This document shows, piece by piece, positions 7,653 to 14,127 of a stretch of DNA of 14,127 nucleotides (positions are counted from its first letter, which is position 1; the number at the start of each line of letters is the position of its first letter). The notes beneath the pieces were generated by a model that saw only the letters and a program-made list of their open reading frames with translations, did not search any database and was not told the DNA's origin. The stretch lies in contig JASMLY010000070.1 in NCBI GenBank assembly GCA_030748455.1, positions 1 through 14,127 of the forward strand, read 5' to 3'. Both the position numbers and the translations under genes were made by a program. Source of the stretch: Phycisphaerales bacterium. GTDB lineage: Bacteria > Planctomycetota > Phycisphaerae > Phycisphaerales > SM1A02.

Positions 7653-7659
7653 CCTCAAC

Positions 7660-8703
7660 ATGGCATTACCAAGTCAAGGCGGAAATTCAAATCGAGGTGG
7701 AATGTATAGACGACACCGAGTACGCAGAAGTGCGACTTGGTTTATTGTCATTCTTATCGCCGCTGTTGGAACTTGGATATTGTGGCCAGATGGCAACTGG
7801 AGCGATTCAACCAATTCAACTAGTGAGAACCCACAAGTCGTTGAAGAGTCACCAGACAAGACTGTGGTTGCTCTTGAAGAACCAAATCCCACAATACCCG
7901 AAACCACTCCACTTCAGCCATTGTCTGTAGTTGTTGGAACACCTCCAAACTTTAATGAGGGCTTGCAGTCACTTGATCAAGGGAAGTTGAACAAGGCAAG
8001 AATGCAATTGTCAGCCACCCTGCAAAGCGGGGGGCTCACAGACACTGAGGAATCGCAACTTCGCGGCGTCTTGACAGATATTTCAGATTTGCTTGTTTTC
8101 TCACCAGAAATGACAAGCGATGACCCATATGCCATTGAATATATCATTCAGGGTGGAGATACACTCAGCGGAATTGTGAACAAGATGGGTCTTCAAGTTG
8201 ATTGGCGGTTCATTCAGAGAATCAACGGCATTAGCCATGCGAGTAGTATTCGGCCTGGGCAAAGTCTAAAACTTATCTCTGGTCCATTTCATGCCATTGT
8301 TGACAAAGAGTCATATCGAATTGACCTGTTTCTTGGTGATGGAGATGAGCAAGTCTTTGTCCGATCGTATCGAGTAGGTCTTGGGGAGTTCAATTCAACC
8401 CCAACCGGACTATTTAAAGTTCGCCAGCATTCTAAACTTGTAAATCCCACATGGGTTAATCCTCGCACTAGAGCATTTTATTCTGCAGATAATCCAGAAA
8501 ACCCAATTGGGGAACGATGGATTGGACTTCAGGGTGCTGAGGAGCGAACATATGATCTTGAGGGTCTTGGTATCCACGGCACAATTGAACCAGAGACAAT
8601 TGGGACACAGTCCTCCATGGGCTGCATCCGAATGCATGCTGAAGATGTTGCTCAAGTCTATGAAATGCTCTCCGAAGGCGTTTCTACTATCGAAATTAGA
8701 TAA
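7660..8703 (+). CDS. LysM and L,D-transpeptidase (YkuD) domain protein, membrane-anchored
   Basis: A predicted wall enzyme forming 3-3 cross-links or attaching proteins to peptidoglycan in the periplasm. Counted from ATG 7660 it has 347 residues: a basic N-terminus (YRRHRVRR, 16-23), one membrane helix at 25-42, a Ser/Thr/Pro/Glu-rich linker, a helical segment around 90-145, a LysM peptidoglycan-binding domain at 157-205 (IIQGGDTLSGI...IRPGQSLKLI), and a YkuD domain at 208-345. The catalytic signature is complete, with His306 in GLGIHGT and Cys322 in SMGCIRM. A longer in-frame reading from 7540 overlaps the cyclo-ligase and adds unrelated residues, so I reject it. ATG 7702, preceded by GAGGTGG, is an alternative start that keeps the basic patch and membrane anchor. 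It sits 47 bases after the cyclo-ligase and may share its transcript. Confidence 0.92.
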   Translation: MALPSQGGNSNRGGMYRRHRVRRSATWFIVILIAAVGTWILWPDGNWSDSTNSTSENPQVVEESPDKTVVALEEPNPTIPETTPLQPLSVVVGTPPNFNEGLQSLDQGKLNKARMQLSATLQSGGLTDTEESQLRGVLTDISDLLVFSPEMTSDDPYAIEYIIQGGDTLSGIVNKMGLQVDWRFIQRINGISHASSIRPGQSLKLISGPFHAIVDKESYRIDLFLGDGDEQVFVRSYRVGLGEFNSTPTGLFKVRQHSKLVNPTWVNPRTRAFYSADNPENPIGERWIGLQGAEERTYDLEGLGIHGTIEPETIGTQSSMGCIRMHAEDVAQVYEMLSEGVSTIEIR

Positions 8704-8753
8704 AAATCACATCACTAGATGAGTTTGAAATCTACCCAGAAACGGCTCCGGGA

Positions 8754-8808
8754 TTTTTTGGCTCAGAGCCAACTTGGCTCTGAGCCAAGTTGGCTCTGAG
8801 CCAAAAAA
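8754..8808. repeat. Palindromic element 2 (three GGCTC(A/T)GAGCC units)
   Basis: A perfect inverted repeat with 27-base arms around T8781. The three units begin at 8760, 8776 and 8792, the same 16-base period as element 1 at 3895-3948. The outermost six base pairs are TTTTTT/AAAAAA, so neither strand has a free U tail. Compared with element 1, the four-base block between units changes from CTTT/AAAG to ACTT/AAGT on both arms, which keeps pairing. Both elements are followed by AAAAGGCG. It lies between the convergent ends of the L,D-transpeptidase and porin genes. Confidence 0.88.
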
Positions 8809-8839
8809 GGCGCCGAAAAAAAGGAAGTGCCCCAAACTC

Positions 8840-10300
8840 CTAAAATGCAAGTTGCAGTTGGGTTCTGAAGAGCCATTCAGCATTTTGATTGGGAGAAGGC
8901 CGCCACCCCACCATTTGGTTTGCCATTCCAGGTGGACTGTCTTGTCCGCCTTGCCCGGCACTAATTTCACCAAAACTCACCCCGAAATCGCTCGTGACCT
9001 TTAGACCCTGCCCATCTAAGTACCAATTCACTCCATTCGTAAGAATATGCACATCATTGTTCCCAAGAGAGTCCTGAATGACTCCACCGCTCGCATATCG
9101 AATGAAGTATTCGGTCGTGTCAGTCATGTATGTGCTTCCTTGAACCACATATCCAAGCCAATCACCGTTTGGTACGGATGAGGAGGGGTTCTTCTGATTG
9201 TGAAATGTCCCAGAAGCAAAAAATGTCATTCCATCAGAGTGAATGGAAATATCCGAGGTAATACCATATTGATCTTGCTTGGGGTTACCACGTCCAATAC
9301 GCTCGCCATTCTGTCCATGTGCAGCAATTCCCCAAAGCACCCCTTGCTCGCTACCCACCGGCGATGTGAACTGATTAAACTGAGACCACGAACCTTCCAA
9401 CAAAAATTCTGCTCTTGCTGTTACAGACCAATCAGTATCTTCTGCTAATGTCGCCCATGGAGGCGTTGGATTTGTTCCAGATATATTTACACCTCTAAGC
9501 GTCGGTGAACCACTTGAAGTTGCAAGGAAGACTCTCGTGCTGTCATTTGGATGCCATGTAAGTTCAAGCCCTTGAGACCGTGCCAAACCGAGTCGGTAAT
9601 CTATCAATGAACGGTCTACAGCGAGTTGGTATTTATCTGACACAAGTGATTCTCTTGTAAAAGGCAGCATAAATACACCAACTTTTAGCGACCATTTCTC
9701 GTTTAATTTGAATTTGATCCAAGTATCCCACAACTTAGCAGAAATTCTTGTGTTTGGAAGAATTGCATTTGGATCCAAATAACCATACCCCGCTTGAATT
9801 AAGAAAGTTGTGTCTCGGTCAAAAATGTGCCCACTAAAACTCAAGCGCGTGCGGGTATTTTCAACACCACCTCGCCAACGGTCACCAGTATCACTTCGTA
9901 GGTAATTTTGCACAAACCGCTCTTGGAAAAGGCCACCAATTTTTAATTGAAATCGTCCATCACTGCTTGCAAGAAAGAACCCATCAGACCAACCACCCAG
10001 AAGACCATCGCCAATGAGTGAATTTCGAGAATCTGCATCAGAAAGAATGTCCTGCACGAGGGCTTTAATATCATCAGCACGTTTTTGAGAAAGCCAATCC
10101 AAATCCTTTGCTTTTAGTTCATCAAGAGTTTCCCGCATCTCATCCGTTTCAGATTGCACCTCATTGAGTTGCTGACGCATCTCATCTAGTTGTTGTTGGA
10201 AACTCGGGCTCTGGCTGAAACAATTCACAGAGATCACCGCGGTAACGAGTGATACCATTGCTGTTAGGTGCTGTTTCAAGTTGAAGTCACTGAATATCAT
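8840..10300 (-). CDS. Outer-membrane porin, coiled-coil plus beta-barrel (paralogue 1)
   Basis: A 486-residue predicted outer-membrane beta-barrel, probably of the Porin_O_P type. A hydrophobic secretion signal covers about residues 10-28. A coiled coil with Gln/Glu heptads covers 34-66. The segment WLSQKRADDIKALVQDILSD follows (69-88) and then GDG...GWSDGFFLASSDGRF, where the barrel begins (about 97-117). The barrel shows alternating aromatic and polar strands and ends RTQLQLAF, with the C-terminal Phe used for BAM-dependent insertion. It shares W(S/D)QF(N/D)QFTSP, GSE.GVL.G and the terminal motif with the gene upstream. A Shine-Dalgarno AAGGA lies about eight bases before ATG 10300, and the nine-base gap to the upstream stop indicates an operon. 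Substrate is unknown; phosphate selectivity should not be assumed. Confidence 0.82.
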   Translation of the reverse strand: MIFSDFNLKQHLTAMVSLVTAVISVNCFSQSPSFQQQLDEMRQQLNEVQSETDEMRETLDELKAKDLDWLSQKRADDIKALVQDILSDADSRNSLIGDGLLGGWSDGFFLASSDGRFQLKIGGLFQERFVQNYLRSDTGDRWRGGVENTRTRLSFSGHIFDRDTTFLIQAGYGYLDPNAILPNTRISAKLWDTWIKFKLNEKWSLKVGVFMLPFTRESLVSDKYQLAVDRSLIDYRLGLARSQGLELTWHPNDSTRVFLATSSGSPTLRGVNISGTNPTPPWATLAEDTDWSVTARAEFLLEGSWSQFNQFTSPVGSEQGVLWGIAAHGQNGERIGRGNPKQDQYGITSDISIHSDGMTFFASGTFHNQKNPSSSVPNGDWLGYVVQGSTYMTDTTEYFIRYASGGVIQDSLGNNDVHILTNGVNWYLDGQGLKVTSDFGVSFGEISAGQGGQDSPPGMANQMVGWRPSPNQNAEWLFRTQLQLAF

Positions 10301-10309
10301 TTCATTTCC

Positions 10310-11824
10310 TTAGAACATTAGTTGCAACTGAGTTCGAACGAGAACCTGATTTCTCCGACGAACATCTGTTATCCAGCCGGCTTGAGTATTTGCCATGAAT
10401 CCAGAAACCTCTCCAAAACTAAACCCTAAATCTGCAGTAAATTTCAAATCTTGTCCATCCATATAGTGATTCATACCCACCGTCAATATTTGCAGGTGGT
10501 CTCCACCAGCTATCGCTTCTCTGTCTGGTCCACCAGATTCCCACCGAGCAAACAACTCTGTTTGGTTAGTAACATATGTGCTTCCTTGAGCAACAAAAGC
10601 GAGAAGGTTTAGTCTTGGCAGGGCGACAGATATATCAAGAACGCGTTCATAAATAACCGCACCAAAAAGTGACGCCCCATCGAACTGCATCACCATGTCT
10701 GCAGTCACACCCCAGAATATTCCTGGAGGAAATCCTCCCACCGGGACAGGGCTATTAGATTCTGTGTTCTGCCTATGACCAGCAACCCCAATAAGTACAC
10801 CTCGTTCACTTCCTGGCGGGCTTGTAAATTGGTCGAACTGGTCCCATTCACCAAGAAGCTTCCATTCATGGCGCATCGTTACGGAGTACAACGTATCGCT
10901 TCCAAGAGCGGACAATGGTGGAGTTGGGTCCTCGCTTCCAAATATCAATCCTTGAAGCAATGCTGCTGAACCATTTGAAACTGTTAAGGAAAAATGCCGA
11001 TCGTTTGATTTCCAGTCTAGTTCAACACCTTGTGATCTCTCCAATCCCAGTCGGTATTCAACAAGGGATGGAAAAATTGCCATTTGGTAGGGCGACTTAA
11101 TAATTGCTTCTTTTGTAAATGGAAGCATAAATTGACCCAGCTTAATTTTAGTTTCAGAATTTAATTGAAATGCAACCCATGCATCCCACATCCTTGGTGT
11201 CATTTGATTGGCGTTACTTGTGTGGTTATATGGATCATTTCTTCCCCAGCCAAGTTCAACTAAATATGTAAGGCCGCGGCCAAACGCGTGTCCATCAAAA
11301 GAGAGTTGTGTTCTAGATACTCCAAACCCGTATCTCCACTCATCATATTGTCCAAAACCAGAGGTTGCATCAGTTCCTTGCCATCTCGACATGAACTGCG
11401 TCTGCATGAGTCCACCGATGTTGAGACGAAATTGCCCATCAGCACTTGAGAGGTGAAAACCGTCTGACCAGCCCATCATGGAGCCATCGCCATACAGATT
11501 TACGCGTTGGCTAGCATCTGCGAGGACATCATTCACAAGTGACATCACGGAAGCCGCCCGTTGTTCATTGAGCCACGAATCGTTGTCGTATGAATCTCTC
11601 GCTTCATTGAGTTCGGTGCGAACAGCAGAGTTTGTCAACACCGCTTCATCAAGTGCCCGCTGCAGGTCTTGAAGTTGGGTTTGTATGTCCTTACTAGCAG
11701 GAACCCCCGAAACCCCTGAACTGTCTCCACTGGCTCCTTCCTGAGCACAGACCATAGGAACGCTTGCATGCACAGCGAGTGATGCAATTGCCATGGCAAT
11801 CCATTGCTTTCGGCTTCGATCCAT
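10310..11824 (-). CDS. Outer-membrane porin, coiled-coil plus beta-barrel (paralogue 2)
   Basis: 504 residues with a clear Sec signal: MDRSRKQ, a hydrophobic core, and a probable cut after VCA at about residue 27. A Ser/Gly linker is followed by a coiled coil at about 45-80, then WLNEQRAASVMSLVNDVLAD (84-103), then YGDGSMMGWSDGFHLSSADG leading into the barrel. It ends RTQLQLMF with terminal Phe. The central WDQFDQFTSPPGSERGVLIG aligns residue for residue with paralogue 1. Start ATG 11824 is supported by GAAGG seven bases upstream. It is first in a two-gene operon with the 8840-10300 porin. The upstream region carries a repeated TACTACGT octamer that may be an operator, so expression could be conditional. 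Confidence 0.83.
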   Translation of the reverse strand: MDRSRKQWIAMAIASLAVHASVPMVCAQEGASGDSSGVSGVPASKDIQTQLQDLQRALDEAVLTNSAVRTELNEARDSYDNDSWLNEQRAASVMSLVNDVLADASQRVNLYGDGSMMGWSDGFHLSSADGQFRLNIGGLMQTQFMSRWQGTDATSGFGQYDEWRYGFGVSRTQLSFDGHAFGRGLTYLVELGWGRNDPYNHTSNANQMTPRMWDAWVAFQLNSETKIKLGQFMLPFTKEAIIKSPYQMAIFPSLVEYRLGLERSQGVELDWKSNDRHFSLTVSNGSAALLQGLIFGSEDPTPPLSALGSDTLYSVTMRHEWKLLGEWDQFDQFTSPPGSERGVLIGVAGHRQNTESNSPVPVGGFPPGIFWGVTADMVMQFDGASLFGAVIYERVLDISVALPRLNLLAFVAQGSTYVTNQTELFARWESGGPDREAIAGGDHLQILTVGMNHYMDGQDLKFTADLGFSFGEVSGFMANTQAGWITDVRRRNQVLVRTQLQLMF

Positions 11825-11851
11825 CCTTAGACCTTCTGTAGACCTTTCTTA

Positions 11852-11882
11852 TACTACGTTATCCTAACATGTACTACGTACA
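11852..11882. promoter_or_regulatory. Repeated octamer and small palindrome upstream of the porin operon
   Basis: TACTACGT occurs at 11852-11859 and again at 11872-11879, exactly 20 bases apart, about two helical turns and so on one face of the DNA. The second copy lies inside TGTAC-TAC-GTACA (11870-11882), a perfect 5-bp inverted repeat. The site is 28-58 bases upstream of the porin start. A TATAAG on the minus strand in the same stretch could be the -10 box. Binding by a regulator is inferred. Confidence 0.35.
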
Positions 11883-11962
11883 GTGTACCTAATCGGCTTC
11901 TAAGCGACACATCCAGTAGAAATTGCCCTTTTAGGGAAATGGTCAGATCCGTTGGGTGGTGC

Positions 11963-11994
11963 AAAAAAACAGGCCGGCTCAAAGAGCCGGCCTG
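11963..11994 (-). terminator. Intrinsic terminator of the major porin gene
   Basis: On the minus strand an 11-bp perfect GC-rich stem, CAGGCCGGCTC/GAGCCGGCCTG, with a 3-base loop (11970-11994) is followed by seven uridines (11963-11969). This is a textbook Rho-independent terminator, 40 bases after the porin stop at 12034. It insulates that gene from the two-porin operon downstream. Confidence 0.93.
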
Positions 11995-12033
11995 CGTTTG
12001 TGTCAATTACTTGACATTCAAATCAAGTTCTGA

Positions 12034-13263
12034 TTAGAACATGAATTGAAGTTGAGTGCTCACTGTTGTTGTATCAAAATCACCAGCTGCGTGCTCATTG
12101 TCCCAATCAACTTGAATGGTCCACTTAGCATTTTGACCTGCCCAGTAGTTGTTCACACCGAGGGACCAAACTTCACCATCAAGATTTGTTGTACCAGAAT
12201 CATCATCCTGATCCGCATATCGAACGTAGGCTTCCCAGTTATCATCAAGATCCATTGAGAATACAGCCTGTAGTTGATTTTCGTCACCAGTTGGCGTGTC
12301 ATCATCAGCAAAGTTTGTCCAACCAATATATAGACTTGTGCCGCCCCATTGACAAAGTGCATCAGCAGTCCATGATGAATCGCCATCAGCGACTGTTGGA
12401 GCAGCTGCATCGCCACCATCTGCTGTCCAGTAGGTCAAGCCGAAGAGCATGCCATCAGCATCTCCTGCGTTGCTATGGATTTGATCAAATTGACCCCAAT
12501 TACCTTCGACCATGAATTCAACACGACCGAGTAATACGTTAGCGTTTGCGTTATCTGAACCAACATCGGTCGTGTTATTGAACAACTGTATCCATGCACG
12601 GATATCATCTGATTCGTAGTTCAATGAAACACCTGTGCCAGTAGTTCGAGCCCAACTTTCAGCACGGTCAAGTGCCATCATGTAACCATCATCGATCAAT
12701 TGTGCACGACTTTCTGCCCAAAGCATGTCACCCATTGCGAGTGTCCAACCATCACCTAGACCAACTGTTCCGTATGCCCATTCTTCTTCAGAACCTGCAC
12801 CAGCGTTAGTTAGGTCGTGACGGATGCTATAGCCGTAGTCGCCAGCAATTGTGCCAGAGAAAGTCATGTGCGCTCGGTTTGTATCAAAACCCCAAGCAGA
12901 ATCAACTGCTGGATCGTCATCGTCCACATAAACCCAACGAGTTTGTAGAAGACCGTTGATCTTCATCGACCAGTTGCCATCAGCAGAACCGATTGTGAAA
13001 CCGCCATTGTAACCAGCAGTAGCGCCAGAACCTTGAAGGCTTGCACGAGTGTCAGCGTCAGCAAGAACGTCGTGTACGAGGCCACGAATTTCGTCGGAAC
13101 GAGCATCGTTAAGCCAGTTATTGTTAGTAGCAGCTGAAAGTTCGTTGATTCGAGCTTCAGCGGCCTCGAGGCGGGCTTGCAGGTCAGCGTTCGTGTCGGT
13201 ACCTGCAAAGCTAGCACTAGTGAGCGTCAGTGTTGCGACGCCGAGAAGGTAAAGGTGACTCAT
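12034..13263 (-). CDS. Outer-membrane porin, probable major porin (paralogue 3)
   Basis: 409 residues from ATG 13263, chosen because AGGAG lies eight bases upstream and the protein then begins with a clean signal peptide (LYLLGVATLTLTSASFA, cut near residue 20). A longer frame from 13326 adds an Arg-rich stretch ahead of the signal and is rejected. A coiled coil (LQARLEAAEARINELSA, 28-44) is followed by WLNDARSDEIRGLVHDVLAD (50-69), the same module as in the two other porins, then an acidic Asn/Asp/Gly/Trp-rich barrel ending STQLQFMF. W.QFDQ and G.L.G are shared with the paralogues. The strong Shine-Dalgarno, long structured leader and canonical terminator suggest high, separate expression. 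It is a diffusion channel for small solutes by inference; the substrate is unknown. Confidence 0.85.
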   Translation of the reverse strand: MSHLYLLGVATLTLTSASFAGTDTNADLQARLEAAEARINELSAATNNNWLNDARSDEIRGLVHDVLADADTRASLQGSGATAGYNGGFTIGSADGNWSMKINGLLQTRWVYVDDDDPAVDSAWGFDTNRAHMTFSGTIAGDYGYSIRHDLTNAGAGSEEEWAYGTVGLGDGWTLAMGDMLWAESRAQLIDDGYMMALDRAESWARTTGTGVSLNYESDDIRAWIQLFNNTTDVGSDNANANVLLGRVEFMVEGNWGQFDQIHSNAGDADGMLFGLTYWTADGGDAAAPTVADGDSSWTADALCQWGGTSLYIGWTNFADDDTPTGDENQLQAVFSMDLDDNWEAYVRYADQDDDSGTTNLDGEVWSLGVNNYWAGQNAKWTIQVDWDNEHAAGDFDTTTVSTQLQFMF

Positions 13264-13332
13264 AGTCAACTCTCCTGTATTTTTCGAACGCATCAACCGA
13301 CTCCCGTGGCGTCGCGTTCTAACCATCCATCC

Positions 13333-13398
13333 GTCCGCATCATTCCAACCAACACGGCTGGAACGGACGATTGTTCCCTATCGGTCTACTGTGACCGA
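13333..13398 (-). promoter_or_regulatory. Structured leader upstream of the major porin
   Basis: Two inverted repeats lie 70-135 bases before the porin ATG. One is GTCCG...CGGAC enclosing TTCCA-CC/GG-TGGAA (13333-13368), an interrupted stem of about 12 bp. The other is TCGGTC-TACTGT-GACCGA (13381-13398), a perfect 6-bp stem. If transcription starts upstream they would form a structured 5' leader, perhaps stabilising the mRNA or acting as a regulatory target. The transcription start is not known; no confident promoter was found. Confidence 0.35.
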
Positions 13399-13461
13399 AA
13401 AGTTGAAGGCGGAATAGTAACCACTTCTCAAGATTTGGCTACACCCACCAGATAAATCCTT

Positions 13462-13507
13462 AAAAAAAACAACAAAGAAGTCGCAAAAACCTGTGTAAGT
13501 TCTTGTT
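13462..13507 (-). terminator. Weak candidate terminator of radA
   Basis: On the minus strand AACAAGAA pairs with TTCTTTGTT with one bulged base across a 20-base loop, and this is followed by GTTTTTTTT (13470-13462). It lies 10 bases after the radA stop. The stem is AT-rich and weak, so the call rests mostly on the eight-T run and position. Confidence 0.3.
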
Positions 13508-13517
13508 ATATAGGGAG

Positions 13518-14127
13518 TTAACCGCATTTGGCAAACTTTGTTTTTTCTTGGTCCGATAACCGAGTATCGGACGGTATCTCTATCGCGTTTTCTTGCAAAA
13601 AAGCGCCTATATCGCCAATAGAAGCCACTCCAATACACCCAATACCGGACTCTTTTTGTTGGTTTATCGGAACTAATAATTTTTTGTATCCTCTTCGCCT
13701 TACTTGTGCAATTCTTTGCTCAATCTGCGGAACACTTCGAACCTCGCCTCCGAGCCCAACTTCGCCAATCGCACAGACATCAGATGGCAAAGCAATACCG
13801 GTATATCCGCCAATAATTGAAACACAGAGTGCTAAATCAACCGCTGGTTCCGTAAGTTTTAACCCACCGACCGTACTTGTATAGATGTCTTGATCGCCAA
13901 GGTCAATACCTGCATGCTTTTCTAACACCGCGCTGAGCATAGTGAGGCGGCTACCATCAAGACCATTGGCTCGCCTTCGCGCTTGTCCATACGTTCCCTG
14001 CGCAACAAGAGCTTGTACTTCTATAAGTAAACACCGAGAGCCGTGCAAAGCGGGACATACAATCGCACCAGCTCGTGGTGGAGCATCTGGATCAAGAAAC
14101 GCGGTAGCATCATCAACTTCAACAAGA
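13518..14127 (-). CDS. radA: DNA repair protein RadA (Sms), C-terminal part (partial at window edge)
   Basis: 202 residues are visible and the 5' end lies outside the window. The frame is open past the apparent TTG at 14048 (LVEVDDATAFLDPDAPPRAG precedes it), so that codon is not the start. The visible part is the Lon-protease-like domain typical of RadA: GSRCLLIEVQALV, RRRANGLDGSRLTMLSAVLEK, STVGGLKLTEPAVDLAL, GEVGLGGEVRSVPQIEQRI and RRGYKKLLVP. RadA is a hexameric helicase that extends RecA-dependent recombination intermediates. Its zinc finger, Walker ATPase and KNRFG motif should lie just upstream. It precedes the major porin on the same strand, but 254 bases separate them. Confidence 0.93.
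   Translation of the reverse strand, partial: LVEVDDATAFLDPDAPPRAGAIVCPALHGSRCLLIEVQALVAQGTYGQARRRANGLDGSRLTMLSAVLEKHAGIDLGDQDIYTSTVGGLKLTEPAVDLALCVSIIGGYTGIALPSDVCAIGEVGLGGEVRSVPQIEQRIAQVRRRGYKKLLVPINQQKESGIGCIGVASIGDIGAFLQENAIEIPSDTRLSDQEKTKFAKCG

Noticed and set aside
7540..7659. N-terminal extension of the L,D-transpeptidase gene
   Set aside because: It overlaps the cyclo-ligase, begins at a weak internal codon and adds no recognisable domain before the membrane anchor.
13264..13326. N-terminal extension of the third porin
   Set aside because: It would put an Arg-rich stretch ahead of a perfect signal peptide and ignore the AGGAG Shine-Dalgarno before ATG 13263.

Overview
The window looks like chromosomal sequence from a Gram-negative bacterium of the Planctomycetes, most likely a marine Phycisphaerae-type lineage of moderate GC content. 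This rests on the form of the M24 peptidase and of dihydropteroate synthase, and on three outer-membrane porin paralogues that carry an N-terminal coiled coil and end in a C-terminal phenylalanine. The assignment is inferred from sequence style and no database was searched. Both edges cut genes: an M24 aminopeptidase at the left and radA at the right.

Left block (1-2739), all on the minus strand: folP (dihydropteroate synthase), trxA (thioredoxin) and tRNA-Ala(GGC) follow one another closely. They are followed by a 300-base non-coding stretch holding two identical 76-bp direct repeats, each with a strong hairpin, and then by the M24 aminopeptidase. Middle block (2723-8703): a Kef-like membrane protein (+) diverges from folP and converges on glmS (-). 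glmS diverges from a plus-strand group of rarA (replication-fork AAA+ ATPase), a 5-formyltetrahydrofolate cyclo-ligase overlapping rarA by 4 bases, and a LysM L,D-transpeptidase. Right block (8840-14127), all minus: radA, then a likely major porin with its own canonical terminator, then two further porins in an apparent operon.

The genes are mostly housekeeping: folate metabolism (folP, cyclo-ligase), redox (trxA), amino-sugar and wall synthesis (glmS, L,D-transpeptidase), genome maintenance (rarA, radA) and outer-membrane permeability (three porins). No defence island, CRISPR array, transposase, prophage or biosynthetic cluster is visible, and I see no clearly novel multi-gene system.

The most unusual signals are non-coding. 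Two long near-perfect palindromes, each built from three GGCTC(A/T)GAGCC units at an exact 16-base period, sit in the two convergent intergenic regions. They show compensatory changes and have their T and A tracts inside the stem instead of a terminator U tail. The duplicated 76-bp element has one copy that runs exactly into the 3' end of the tRNA gene.
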